A DNA stretch of 64,000 nt from Rhyacophila brunnea. Lineage: Eukaryota > Arthropoda > Insecta > Trichoptera > Rhyacophilidae. Each line of letters begins with the position of its first letter. Positions within the stretch are counted from its first letter, which is position 1. Of the stretch, positions 1 to 11,860 are shown piece after piece. The position numbers and the translations under genes were made by a program. The stretch is from positions 1,426,001 to 1,490,000 of the forward strand of contig JAGYXB010000797.1 of assembly GCA_022495005.1 (NCBI GenBank), in the 5' to 3' direction. Below the pieces are notes generated by a model. It saw only the letters and a list, made by a program, of their open reading frames with translations. It was not told the origin of the DNA and did no database searches.

Positions 1-66
1 AGAATAAAATTGGTCCATGGGAAACACCTGAAAGAGTTTGAAATACTTCAGATGCACACCCAGCAT

Positions 67-530
67 TAGGGAATCCAATCCCGAGCCAAAATTCGGATCT
101 CGGGATTTAGGGATTACAATTTGACAATCCAGCGATCCCGGGACTGGTCCCGGGATTGGCATTTTTTCCAATGTTAATACAAAATTTTTATATTTACAAA
201 TAACATTGATAAAATCGGTCAAAAATAAATCTAGTATAATTTATACTATTTAAGACATTTATTGTTAATATTGTATACGTTCAATCTTGGAAATACTTAA
301 GTTTAATGGAGTAAAAAGTATTGTAATATAAATACTAATGTGAATCTAATATGAGATTGCTGTTTCTGATAGTAAAGACGTAGTTATTTGTTATTAAAAG
401 TATTTTTTCTGTTATATTTTCCATAAAAATTGATAAAAAAATCAATCTCGAAAGTTTTGGGATTATGTTTATCGATCCCGGGATTCATAGGTATCAAAAA
501 TAGCTCGGGATTCCGGGATTGGAATCCCTA
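67..530. mobile_element. hAT-type miniature element with CCCGGG subterminal palindromes
   Basis: Terminal inverted repeats start TAGGGAATCCAATCC and end GGATTGGAATCCCTA. A perfect 8-bp duplication, CCCAGCAT, flanks it (59-66 and 531-538), which is the hAT hallmark. Both ends carry copies of a GATCCCGGGAT-like palindrome; the core is AT-rich and codes for nothing. Confidence 0.85.
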
Positions 531-751
531 CCCAGCATACTAGACATATTGACAACAATGCGAAAAATTTGATTAAAAAAAATACAAAATTTATAGACCC
601 GCCTACTGCACTAAGTTTAGTTGAAAGAATATGATCAATTCTATCGGAAGCCCTTGACATATTATCGGACAGGGCGTTATGTATCTAATAATTAATATGG
701 TGGCGTCATAAATATGATAAGGCTAATATAGGATGGGCGATACCTATCTAA

Positions 752-938
752 TAAATAATTTATAATTAACTATTTCTTTTATTCAACGAATAATTCACAA
801 GATTTAAGAATATATCATTCTGATTAATGAACATATATTATTTTGAAAAAAACACTTTCTGATAGAGAGAGAATGATATATTCTTAAATCTTGTGAATTA
901 TTCGTTGAATAAAAGAAATAGTTAATTATAAATTATTA
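752..938. repeat. Near-perfect inverted repeat, about 75-bp arms
   Basis: The arm containing TTCAACGAATAATTCACAAG at 781 onwards is repeated in reverse as CTTGTGAATTATTCGTTGAA at 889-908, and the match extends to AATTATTA at 938. The same arm sequence recurs at 14568-14600 and 17420-17450, at the edge of the tRNA-like repeat family, so this is probably two copies head to head. Confidence 0.7.
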
Positions 939-959
939 GCAAGTGCAAGTAACTACATT

Positions 960-1245
960 TAAAAAATATTGGAGAAATTCCACGACGTCGGTTAGTAATC
1001 AAAAGTAATAGTAATATACCTACTTTGATTTAAGAAACAAAAATCGATTGCCAAAGTAGCTGATTTGGAAAGAACGCTGATGGGTAGGTATAGAAATTCA
1101 CCAATAGTTAAAATTTGTTCGCTAATAGTATGTCACGCCGTAGCATAATGGCTTAATGCGACGAACTTAAAAAAGATTTTTTCTATTGGTTATTATATAC
1201 TCTATCAGAAAGTGTTTTTTTCAAAATAATATATGTTTAATAAAT
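960..1245 (+). repeat. tRNA-like interspersed repeat, plus copy with shortened tRNA part
   Basis: It contains GACGTCGGTTAGTAAT near 984 and TTTTTTCTATTGG near 1178, which are shared in reverse by 2140-2480 and 33262-33560. The tRNA-like part (about 1133-1170) has lost its second half. Confidence 0.6.
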
Positions 1246-1249
1246 AATT

Positions 1250-2110
1250 ATTGATCAATATTTGCATTCCGATGGGTATAATTTACTATCAAGTCAGTTC
1301 AAGTAATCGAATGAAATTGTATTAAATCAATATTTTTTTTTAATGTAGGTAAATACTTATACTTACGTATCTACCTGATAAAAGTTAGATTGGAAAAGCA
1401 GTGGCGGACTCGAAGATTTTAAAGATACATTAGGTTAGTGACAGGCGTGACCTGCGTGAGCGCCAAGTTGAAACTCCTACTTTGCGTTGAGTGCCAAGTT
1501 GACGCTTCCCGCTTAAGACTAGCCACCGCCATCTTTAGATTAATAAAGCCTGAGCATAACTTTTTCCACAAGCAACGAGTGGTCCACTTTTCAGCTGTCA
1601 AAATCAGATCCCAGATTTCTTGACATATTGATTCGCCCTTTCTCGTTTCAAATTGAATTATAAAAAATTCTCACATCAAATATATTAACTATTAGTGTTA
1701 TTAATAAATAATATACATTCCTGTTATTCATCAGCTGCCAAAGTCAGACTAGTCCGTCACACAAAAACCGGTGGTAATAACGATTTCCAAAAAATATGTA
1801 GCATTGAGCTATGCATTACATTTGTAGAAGGTGTGTTAATGCTAGTGTATTATTTATCATGTAACTCATCTATCCAAATCATAGAACAATGACAGGCAAT
1901 GAAAGGTCATCCATCGAGAACAACGGGAGGGGTAGAAAAAGTAGGACCAGTCGTTGTGAATGTATCGGCTTTCTACTTGAGTCGGCAATGGACTAGCTCA
2001 AAGATGGTGTAGTCTGGGGGTCAAGCTAATTAGGAGAACTCAGATTGAATGGTGGCAGCACCTAGTGGTAGCGCCCCACTATATACTTATCGAGTATCTC
2101 CAAGTCCACA
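1250..2110. other. Unassigned AT-rich sequence
   Basis: No coding region with family resemblance is seen. A CAGTGGCGGACTCG at 1400 resembles a hAT left end, but no matching right end was found. Confidence 0.4.
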
Positions 2111-2139
2111 TTTAATTATATAAATTTATTGAACATACA

Positions 2140-2480
2140 TAATTTTAATTTCTCACTTATGAGAAAATATATTATAACCAATAGAAAAAATGTTTTTGAA
2201 AAAAGTAAGCCACCCGGCAGGAATTGAACCTGCATCTCTTGGGTTTATGCCCCGTCCGCGCATTATCCTCTATGCTACAAGGTGACATACTAATTGCGAC
2301 AAATTTTAACTATTGGCTTTTTAATACCTGCTCATCAGCGCTCTTCCAAATCAAGCTAATTTGGCAATCGGTTTTTGTTTATTAAATTAAAGTAGGTACC
2401 TAATACTTCAATTACTAACCGACGTCACGGATTTCTCCAATATTTTGAATGGCACATTTTTTAATCTTATGAATTATTCG
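2140..2480 (-). repeat. tRNA-like interspersed repeat, minus copy
   Basis: The tRNA-like module is at about 2212-2288 on the minus strand. Its box B reads GGTTCAATTCC and box A resembles TAGCATAGAGGAT, with pairing acceptor ends. Unlike a usual SINE, the module sits inside the repeat with about 200 bp of unrelated sequence on its 5' side. It is not called as a functional tRNA. Confidence 0.6.
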
Positions 2481-2607
2481 TAGAAATAGTTGATTAAATA
2501 TATATATATTTTTTTTTTTTTTGATAAAAAGTTATAATAAAGTTTATAGTTCGTTTATATGTTTATATTAACTATGGCGAGGTCTATAATTTATTTCTAT
2601 ACACTTA

Positions 2608-2717
2608 GGCCCGTTTCAGACGGGACACCGCTGTCGCGTTCGATATAATACAGGAGGCCTTTGTATTTGAATAAAGGGGCCTTTGTATTATGTTTATGAA
2701 CGCCCCAGAGCTAACGA
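2608..2717 (+). repeat. Solo terminal repeat of a Harbinger-type element
   Basis: It starts GGCCCGTTTCAGACGGGACA directly after TTA and matches about 108 bp of the long terminal repeat of the complete element at 37564-37903. Confidence 0.6.
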
Positions 2718-2934
2718 GAATATTCAGAGCTAATAAGAATATTTAGGAAATAATTATTATAATTCAGTCAGTTACTCTATATGAAGTTGACGTCATTGGA
2801 TATGGTTGACTATGTGGAAAAACGGATATCGCGGAAATTATAATTGCTGTAAGTTATTTAATAATATCGCCGATCAATATGCTGACATGGATTATTCAAT
2901 TTGTATATATTTATTTTTTTACATATTGTGTATA

Positions 2935-3495
2935 TTACAAATTGTAAGTTTAAGACGTTCACAACATGACATGAAACATTATTATACAGAAGAAAAGTAA
3001 TATAAGGGATATAAAGGAAAACAAAAAAAGAGAACATTATATAAATAATATACAAAAACAGTGAAAATACAATTATACATCTATAGAAGTTCAACGAAGT
3101 ACACCGAGTTTGCTAAGGAGACCCTATTTTAAGAATTTATAAAATAGCATCCACCCAAACTCACCGTCACGCAAGTGGAATATATCAACACCCGAAGCAG
3201 TTTGGTTGAACATAGTTATCGCCCTCCCAATTGGCATTACCAGTGGCAGGTTGGTTCTGCATCATGGGAAAGTAAACAACTGATGCTCACTATTTCTAAG
3301 ATAGCTATGAGGGACACACAGGACAACACTACCTAGAATGGCAGAGCTCTAATGTATACCTCGTATAAGTCGAAAAAAATACGTAGTTAAATAAAGATCT
3401 CTTCTAAATTGCAGACTGCAGTATGTAAACATACCTAAGAGAAAGTGAGTTGGATAAAGCCATGGATAGTATCCATACAACCTCAAGTAAAGGTT
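2935..3495 (-). pseudogene. Jockey-like LINE 3' fragment, minus strand
   Basis: The minus strand matches the C-terminal coding end of the LINE at 18690-19375, including the stretch around VDIFH and the tail with GAACGTCTTAAACTTA. The frame is broken by indels. It is a dead, 5'-truncated copy. Confidence 0.6.
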
Positions 3496-3499
3496 TGTT

Positions 3500-4010
3500 T
3501 ATAAAACAAAAATAATATGTAGGTTCAACTTTAAATCGCTTATTTATATCAAATCTAGTAATTTTGGTATTGTTTAATTTTTTTAATGAAACTTTAAATT
3601 CAAAAATGCCTGAACTTTAAGCAGTCTTAAAGAACGACCGGCAAAAACTTATTTCCGTTATAAAAAAATATACTGTAAAGAAACTGCCTAAAGTTTCTTA
3701 ATAGCCTTTTAAAAGTGCAACACTTAGGATGTTCATTAAAGATGAAACCGACTTGAAAGATTAATTATTATTTAGCAAAATAGATATTATATTTATTATT
3801 TTTAGGTAGATACTTAGTCTTGACGCTTATTAATATTGAAGAAAGGTAAAACCGCGAGTTACTGCTTTTTTCAGTTTCGTAATAAACTGTTTTAATTAAT
3901 ATGAAATTACTTTTTCATTGTACATAGTACTTTATTAAATCAAATTATATTTATACAATTTTGTTCAAAATTGAATCAACGTATTATTTATTACATTAAT
4001 ACTATCGACT
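3500..4010. other. Unassigned AT-rich sequence
   Basis: I see nothing coding here and no repeat shared with other parts of the window. Confidence 0.4.
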
Positions 4011-4011
4011 G

Positions 4012-5990
4012 AAGGCTGATGAAATTTGAATTTAATTCTAATGGATTTAAGTTTTGCACTATTCCATTTGAGTCGTTTTTTGCAACCCGGGTTTCGCCTT
4101 TCGGCATCTACAGGCACTGTGTACACTCACCATATATTATAGGTTTATGTATTTCATTAGTTAACTCCAATAATTTCCAGTACGTTACCATTGTTCCCAG
4201 AATGGACGATTTTACACCTTTTGGGTGTAGTATTTTTCTTGTTTATAATAATTACTAATGATCTATTATTAAGATTTGGCGATTTATTATACACTTATCG
4301 AGTGTATTATTGATAAAGTATGGGGTATTTTACAAACACTAATATTTTTTTATTGGATCCTTGACTTAATAGGTAGTGTCACGACCTCGGACTTCGGGTC
4401 TTATACCTAGAGTACCTTTTAGGGGTGTAGAGTGGCCTGAACACGCCCTTGGCCTCGTAGTCAAATAATCTGCACCGAGCCGCACCCTTGACCACCCAGA
4501 GGGACGTTTCTTTCCAGAAATAAGTCCCACGGCCCGTGTCTTTGAGGCTGAGGACATGGTTCGTGGAAGACCAGGTGTGAATAAATAAGAAAGTATGCGA
4601 GACGACGAATGAAATTGGGCTTCACCCCTTAAACAGTATAAAAAGTGACCAACTGTCGCTAACAATAATGTATGAAACATGTCAGTAGAATGTGTAGACA
4701 AAACGCCAATAAATTGCAATACCATGTATAAAGAATGAATGGGAAAAATAACTTGTATTGTAATTGAGATAGAGGAATGTTAGATAGTGCAAGGAGAAGA
4801 AAAAGAGTTGTTAGAAAATAATGTTAAAAGTCGGCCGGCAACATTGTCTTTGACCGTTGGAGATATGCAACGTCGCCCAAGAAAAAAAACCGTTGGGAAT
4901 GATTTTTCAAGATGGCGGGAGTATGACGAAAACAGTAATACACGGGACACGCATTTTCGTCCTCGGTAACATAAACTATTAAAAAAAAATCGCGTGTCGA
5001 TAGCATTTCGCGGCTATTGTATATTATAAGTAACCAGCTCGGGGATATAAATATTTTGGAATCAATTGCACTTATAAATTGTGTGTTATGAATAACCTAT
5101 AATAATTCTTTAAAAAAAACATATTGTGTCCGTAAAACAAATTATAAAACTATGTAATAATTATATGACATCGACGTAAATATATCCTGCCGTTATAAAA
5201 CTAATTCCGGTGCGTTATTTTACCCAGCCCAAATCCTAAAAAAACCATACTAAGAATAAAAAGCGACAGTTTACCAGTTACTAACAAAAAATTGTGATAC
5301 CAGGGTTCGAATTGAACTTTGTCTGAGCTAGACCGGAACCCTGGATTTATCATGTGGCGCCCCACGTTGGGCGCCACTTATCACTTCCCTCCATTTTGGT
5401 ATGAAAATTTTTCTCAACTGTCACTTTGTGTTTTGTTTTCTTTTTTATCGTCTGTATTTGGGATGAAGGTGGATAATTAAGGCACCGGAATTGTGATGGA
5501 AGCGGCGAGTTTATTTACGTTTATTATACTATATGGTTACATTTTTTAATAATTTAATTCTACGGAGGGCGAAATGTACGCGTTCGCGATTTTGCTGCTT
5601 GTCGCGATCTCCGCGCCATCTTGAAAAATCATTCCCAACGGTTTTTTTTCTTGGGCGACGTTGCATATCTCCAACGGTCAAAGACAATGTTGCCGGCCGA
5701 CTTTTAACATTATTTATTTTCGTAATCAGCGCTTTATTATTTGTTGGCTTTGATACCGATTCGGGCGTCTCCAGATACACAAAGACATCCCCAAATGGGG
5801 ACCAAACGGGGGTGTCACAGTAGGTGATAAGTTTTTACCTACTTTATTGTTTTCATTTGTTATATAAGTTTTAATAGTGTTCGTTGTCAGTGTGCGTTTG
5901 CTTTTTGGTGAGTGTATACAGTGCCGAAGATGCGCAAAGGCGAAACCAGGGTCGCAAAAAATTAATCAAATGGAATAGTACAAAACTAAA
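4012..5990. repeat. Interspersed repeat split by an LTR-like insertion
   Basis: The two flanks (about 4150-4376 and 5824-5960) align end to end with 49420-49850, which is an uninterrupted copy. Shared landmarks are ACCATTGTTCCCAGAATGGA, CTTATCGAGTGTAT and GCTTTTTGGTGAGTG. Type unknown; no open frame is conserved between the copies. Confidence 0.65.
4377..5819 (-). mobile_element. LTR-retrotransposon-like insertion with GTAG target duplication
   Basis: Boundaries are set by comparison with the empty copy at 49671-49680: the element begins TGTCACGACC, ends GTGTCACA, and is flanked by GTAG at 4373-4376 and 5820-5823. TG...CA ends and a 4-5-bp duplication are typical of LTR elements. On the minus strand TGGCGCCCAACGTGGGGC (about 5376-5359) resembles a tRNA primer-binding site, about 440 bp in from the 5' end. 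A 110-bp segment at 4808-4919 recurs inverted at 5599-5716, so it is rearranged. No gag or pol remains. Confidence 0.6.
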
Positions 5991-6407
5991 GACTAGCTAG
6001 ACATTTGAAACTTTTAGAATATATCAAAACACGATGCCAATCCATTCTTTTAATACTTAGTTATACTTACTTTTTAATTCTTTTAAGCTATCTTTAAGCA
6101 AAATTGAAATAATTTTCAGTTAATTCTGTTTTGTATGGAATGTTATTTCAGAAAAATCAGTAAAAAGTAAAAGACTAATATTGGTTGCTAAAGTGGTGGA
6201 CCTAGCAACTAAATTATTAATATATACATGCGTTACTATTGAAATCAAAATGACATTTCAGTATTCTATATTTGTTTGTTTTTTATTTACTTCATATCAA
6301 GTACAAGTTTGAGCATATTGAGCATAATAATTCAACAGAAAATTTAAAAACGTTGTATATAAAAGTTCTATTTATCTTGTAATTATTTATTAACTTTATT
6401 CGTATTA
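5965..6407 (+). repeat. Unclassified repeat R, copy 1, cut by a Helitron
   Basis: It shares CTAGACATTTGAAAC, TTTTCAGTTAATTCTGTTTT and GAGCATATTGAGCATAAT with copies at 11390-11860, 17515-18012 and, reversed, 56785-57260. The right end is interrupted by the Helitron at 6408. Confidence 0.6.
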
Positions 6408-8310
6408 TCTCTATATATATAAAAATCTCGTGTCACGATGTTTGTGGTCGAACTCCTCCGAAATGGCTCGACCGATATTTATGAATTTTTTTATGTATAT
6501 TTGTTAGGTATGAGAATAGGTCAAAAAGTATATTTCATACCGCTAGATGATTAGGGTATCTCTATCCAGAAAAATTTTCTTATATTTTTGTGACATTTTT
6601 TTTTTTGTATTTTTTTTACTATTTGGAATAAAAAAATACCTATAACCCCAAATTTTAACCTTCCTACCCCCACCCTTCCATTTTTTAATCGTGATTTTAT
6701 TATTTTTGTATGAACAAATTTAACCATCGTTCGTATTTCAAACGAAATTATTTATGTTGTTGAATGACAGATGGCGCTACGTCCGAGAAGAATTTAAGAG
6801 AAGCGTCGCGTCATTTTAACATTTCATTCGGCATATCACAACGCAGTGCGTGCAAAATTTTGTACGATTTATTTTAATTTATCTATTTTTATGTGCGTGT
6901 ATTACATTTCACAATGCCAGCAAGACGCGAGGGGGGGCATTTAGGCCGTCGAACGAATAAAGCAACAAACATGCGAAATAGTAGAGCAGAAAGAACAGAC
7001 GAACAAATTCAACAAGAGAAAAAAAGTGCGTGTAAGCATGTCGCAATTGCGTGCATCTCAATCATAAGAGGCACGAGCTGAACGAAATCAACAACAACAA
7101 TTGGAACGGAGCCAAGCGCGCCGGTTCGTAGTTAACACACGCAAAGCAAATGACCGACAACGCTAACAAGTACATCGAACATTTACATCCGCTTCGTTCC
7201 TTCGTCTTGCATTTGAGTACGAGCCAGATATTGAATATTCCGCTCATCCGAAAGTGCTGATTGGTGCTATGGACAAAGAATGTCCCCATTGTCATGCGCT
7301 CAAATTCAAACATGAGTCAGCCGGGATGTGTTGCGCATCAGGAAAAGTGCAACTACCAGAAATTGAGATACCACCAGAACCATTGAACGGCTTGCTCATC
7401 GGCACGGTTCCAGATTCAAACCTGTTCCTGAAGTCCATTCGCACATTCAATTCATACTACCAAATGACTTCGTTCGGAGCAACAGAAATAGTTCACAATA
7501 CTGCGGCAAATGGTCAACAATTCCATTCTACGTTCAAAATCAAAGGCCAAGTATACCACAAAGTAGGCTCATTGCTGCCAATGCCAAACGAACCACATAC
7601 ATTTTTACAAATCTACTTCATGGGCGGTGAGGACATCAATCATGTAGATGCACGTTGCGGCTACAATGGCCTCAATTCGCCTATTTCCAGGCGCATCGTC
7701 GGCGAACTGGACGCCCTGTTGAATGAGCACAGTGAATTATTGAAATTCTTCAAAGCACACATGCACGAATTGCAAAGTGATAATCACGCTATTGTCATCA
7801 ATCCTGATAAAACACCAGCTGGAGAGCACGTGCGTCGATTCAATGCACCTGTTGTTGACGACATTGCTGGAATCATGGTTGGCGACCGCACATCGACGCG
7901 AGAAATCGTGGTTCGAAGAAGAAACAATAATCTGAGTTCATCGCTGACACACACCGTTCATACGACGCTCTCCAATATCCGCTAATTTTCTGGAAGGGAC
8001 AAGACGGATATTGCATAAACATTAAACAACGAGATCCTGTCACAGGTAATTCATTCATTATGAACATCATTAGTCATGATGAATTGAGAAAATGAATGGT
8101 TGATGTTTTTTTGTTTTTATCGGCGGCCATCGTCTACAGCGCTCTATTCCTCTTTCTGTCATAGATCCCATCCCCACACACTTACGATACATTCGTTATT
8201 TTTTATTTTTTTTCTTTATTTCTTTTTTTTATTTTTATTTTTTATTTAATAACCAAAATATTCACTAGAAATAATTTATATGGCAGAACAACGTTTGCCG
8301 GGTCAGCTAG
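6408..8310 (+). mobile_element. Non-autonomous Helitron
   Basis: The 5' end is TCTCTATATATATAAAAATC after an A, and the 3' end is GGGTCAGCTAG before a T, matching Helitron rules (5'-TC, CTRR-3', insertion between A and T). A hairpin lies just before the end: GGCAGA pairs with TTTGCC around ACAACG (8282-8299, one G-T pair). The element encodes only a decayed N-terminal fragment of the replicase. Confidence 0.85.
6893..8094 (+). pseudogene. Helitron replicase N-terminal remnant
   Basis: Reading frames here match the N-terminal region of Helitron replication proteins. The best part is open from 7167 to 7985 and contains a CPHCHALKFKHES Cys-His motif, followed by SFGATEIV and VYHKVGSLLP. The match continues in the +1 frame to 8094 (FWKGQDGYCINIKQRDPVTG), so there is a frameshift near 7955, another near 7035, and a stop at 7164. 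The match breaks off before the HUH nuclease and helicase parts, which are deleted. The product cannot mobilise the element by itself. Confidence 0.8.
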
Positions 8311-9235
8311 TAATAATATATATTTTAATGAAGAATGCTACTATATTAGTATTTTATAAAAAAAACAGTTGAATTAAAAACCGTATTATTATCTATTGTT
8401 CTATTTTTTAAATTTTATAAATCCAAAACAATATTTTTTCAGTTAATAAATTAGTTCATCTTAGTTCCAAGTTCAAAACGAAAAAAATTATATACAAAAT
8501 AACGATCCTTAGTATTTAGAATGTTTGCAAAATTTTCAGTTGTGTTATGGGGTGAAATAATGTTACACAGAAATATATTTTGACAGCATCATTTTTGATT
8601 CCATCGGTAAACAAGCCATAATATAATATATGAATATCTTATCAATTATACGATATGCAGGCTTATTTTTATGCGTGATTTTGCATTCCACGTAGTCTTT
8701 AGAAGTAGGTACGATGAATCAAATTTAAAAAAAAAATAGAAACTCTAAAATCAAATTCTAATAATATATTCTAGTCTTGTTCTTGAATTAGATGACCCCA
8801 CGATGCGATGCCCACTTCTTTTCCAAACTTCGCCGTAATTGCAAAGTTTTACAGTAATACCCAAGACAGTAAGGCGGGGAACTTAAAACTTTGTCACAGA
8901 ACACTTTTTCATGACCGTATAACATAGCGTGAAAGTTTGTCGGAGCTTTTTATAGAATGAAAAAAGCTTGCCTTCTGATCGTATTATATTATAACTCTTT
9001 ATGTTAACTAAACCTATCTGTATAGCTATGTTTAATAATTTATAGTGGATCTAATGATTTATAAATTATCAATCAATTTAATGCAATATAAAATTGCATA
9101 AATTAAAAATATGGACGTAGAATTTCATCAATTGTTAATGGCCGCCGGAAAGCACTTATCGTACCTGTTTTCCTCCACCCATCCCACTGACATTAAAGGG
9201 TCGACCACTTTAAATTTAAAACTTACCATCAAGCA
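8311..9235. other. Unassigned AT-rich sequence
   Basis: No gene or shared repeat was recognised. The stretch 8780-8960 is less AT-rich than its surroundings but has no long open frame. Confidence 0.35.
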
Positions 9236-9239
9236 TTAA

Positions 9240-9909
9240 GGGGGAGAGGCATGCCAGCAGAGAACCTAACGGAAAATACGAAGCTTGCAATTTGAGATTT
9301 TTTTTGATAATTTACAATTTCAACTGTATTAATTAATAAATATGTATCTGAAAATAATAAAAAAATATATACTTATATTTTTTTTTAATTCAAAGATAAA
9401 CTTACAATTATAAAAAATGTAATAAAATGTGAATTCGTTGCAGGGTCACATCTTATTATTACATTATATTTTGTAGTCATATTTAGGTATTATTAAATTT
9501 TAGTTTATTAAGTTTAAAATTTTTCGTCTTGTAGATTTTTGACTAATTCATCATTTTAATATTTTTTATATTTATTTTAAAAAGACATCGATTTTTATAA
9601 AAATATAAATGTGTATAACATCTACACGACGAAAAATTTAAAACTTAATAAACTAAATTTTAATAATAAATATGACCATAAAATATAATGTAAAAACTAT
9701 TTATTACAAATTACATTTTACTTTACTTATTACATTTTTTTACAATTGTAATTTAATCTTTGAACTAAAAAACAAAAAAATACTTTTAATGTTTTTAGAT
9801 ACATATTTATGAATTATTACAGTTTAAATTGTAAATTATCAAAAAAAAAATCTCAAATTGTAAGCTTCGTATTTTTCCGCTAGGTTCTCTGCTGGCATGC
9901 CTCTCCCCA
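9240..9909. mobile_element. TTAA-flanked palindromic element
   Basis: TTAA flanks both ends (9236-9239, 9910-9913). The ends read GGGGGAGAGGCATGCC and GGCATGCCTCTCCCC. The inverted symmetry runs through most of the element, with arms of about 300 bp meeting near 9570. Related single arms occur at 31730-32034 and 60765-60955. Confidence 0.8.
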
Positions 9910-10024
9910 TTAAGCTCTGTTTTTGAATTCTTAGTTTGATGATTACAAATACGTATGACTGAGAAAGTTTTGTATGCATTATTTAAAAATCTAAAAATCT
10001 ATTATTATATTATATTAATATTAC

Positions 10025-10195
10025 TTACTATATACACTCCGTAACTTTGTGGCATAACCTCAAGGATTCCGTCGCCGTGGCCGGCACTCTCTCACCCTGC
10101 AGCATGGTGAAAGGTGCGAAAGTTGGCGATGGACCGATGAAAATGGCACTATTCCTATGTAATGGCCAAATGCTGGGCGTAACAGGGTAAAGTAA
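10025..10195 (+). pseudogene. LINE 3' end fragment
   Basis: The segment resembles the last part of the LINE at 10225-10850 (CGTCGCCGTGGCC, CTCACCCTGCAGC, GTTGGCGATGGA) but with deletions and no open frame. Confidence 0.5.
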
Positions 10196-10224
10196 GTAAG
10201 TAAATACTATTACTTAGGTACGTA

Positions 10225-10850
10225 TATCGAGCTGGTGTCCAGGTTCAAATACTTGGCTGCCACGGATGCTGACGATGGTGGTATTTCTAGTAAGCTTGGA
10301 ATCCGCATGGGTATGGCGGGTCTGCATTCAGCCAACATGGAGTCGCATGGAGGACAAAGCTGTATTCTGTGAGGACTAAATGCCGTTTGTTCAACGCGTG
10401 CGTGCTACCTGTGCTCTTGTATGGCTGTGAGACATGGCATCTTACTAAGCTTCAAAGGTCTCGGCTTTTGAGCTTTGAGAATCAATCTCTCCGCAGAATC
10501 TTAGAGATACATTGGTACGACCGCGTTACGAACACCCGAGTTCGTGAGCAGACACAGCACCCTTAAGCAAGAGACTTAGACGTAATCACAAAGAAACGTT
10601 TTACGTGGCTGGGACATGTGTTACGGATGCCACCAAAAAATACGACAATTCGTACCCTTATGACACAGTCTCAAGAGTTCCGTCGTCATGGCCGACCTAC
10701 TCTCACCCTGCAGCGCTGCCACAAAAGCGATCTACGTGCTGCTGGCGTGGAATGGCGGAAGGCGCAAGAGTTGGCGATGGATCGAGGAAAGTGGCGCAAA
10801 CTTATGCTTGCCCTACGCCCCGACGCTGGGTCGTGACAGGGTGAAATAAA
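10225..10850 (+). pseudogene. Non-LTR retrotransposon, reverse transcriptase C-terminal remnant
   Basis: Reading from 10369, the frame gives ACVLPVLLYGCETWHLTK and LSFENQSLRRILEIHWYD, then a stop at 10564-10566, then the same frame continues with TWLGHVLRMPP, the GRPTLTLQR motif and a final stop near 10838. This is the thumb and C-terminal region of an endonuclease-reverse-transcriptase LINE. Upstream sequence to 10225 fits the same family after a frameshift. It is 5'-truncated and dead. Confidence 0.75.
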
Positions 10851-11157
10851 AAGAGTCGTAGGTATGTAAATAAATTATATCCATTAAAAAATCAAAAAAT
10901 AAGGCCTCGCACTGATTCTAAAAGGTTTGGAATCACTCTACTAAGCTGACATTATGAGATACGAGATTTTTATACAGGATAAAATATGACAAAACTTTGC
11001 TAACTTTTGATCACGCCCTTTTATAAAAGTGATGTACACTTTCTGTAGAAAAGTTTGATGAAATTTATAGGAATTTAACCTAAGTGCAATATTCGCCCAC
11101 TTTCTGAGCGTCCGACGCTTTCTGATTTACATACAGAGGGAAGTTATAAAAAGTAGA

Positions 11158-11160
<3 letters not shown>
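10851..11160. other. Unassigned sequence
   Basis: No feature was recognised between the LINE end and the TA microsatellite. Confidence 0.35.

Positions 11161-11162
<2 letters not shown>

Positions 11163-11200
<38 letters not shown>
11163..11200. repeat. (TA)n microsatellite
   Basis: An uninterrupted run of about 18 TA units is seen. Confidence 0.9.
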
Positions 11201-11205
<5 letters not shown>

Positions 11206-11389
11206 AAAAATGAACAGCCAGTGATGGCAAACTTTTTTCTACAAGTGTGTCAAATTATATCTTTTTTTTTAAATATTGTATTTGTGGAACACGCAAGGTG
11301 GGTGACAAACTTTCATTCATCTCATTCTCTTACACGACTAATAAAATTGTATCTGGACGACTGCTTATTTTTATTGTATTTATTTTTTA

Positions 11390-11860
11390 AAACGTTTTTA
11401 TTAGCTTATATTCTTATTTATCCGGTGGTTGCTTATTCAGTACAAATCTTGCAATCGATTTTTTACTAACTCTCCGACTAACTAGACATTTGAAACTTTT
11501 AGACCATATCAGAACACGATGCCAATGCCTTCCTTTAATACTTTTAGCAATCTTTAAGTAGAATTGAATTTATTTTCAGTTAATTCTGTTTTGTATGAAA
11601 AGTTATTTCGGAAGAAATTCGCAATCCAATCCACTCTTATTGGTTGCTAAGTGGGTGGTCCTAGCAACTAAATTATTAATATATACGTGCGATACTATGG
11701 AAATCAAAATGACATTTCAGTATTCTATATTTATTTTGTTTGTTTGTTTTTATTTACTTCATATTATCAAGTACAAGTTTGAGCATATTGAGCATAATAA
11801 TTGAACAGAAAATTTGAAAACGTTGTATATAAAAAGTTCTTTTTATCTTGTAATTATTTC
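11390..11860 (+). repeat. Unclassified repeat R, copy 2
   Basis: It runs from the TTTTTATTAGCTTAT region to GTTCTTTTTATCTTGTAATT and matches copies 1, 3 and 4 throughout. No terminal inverted repeat or coding content is apparent. Confidence 0.6.

Noticed and set aside
2212..2288. Functional tRNA gene
   Set aside because: The module is embedded in a repeat with several degraded copies, and the arms are imperfect.
4366..4725. 119-residue open frame on the minus strand
   Set aside because: It lies wholly inside the LTR-like insertion region, has no domain-like pattern and is not conserved in other copies of that sequence.
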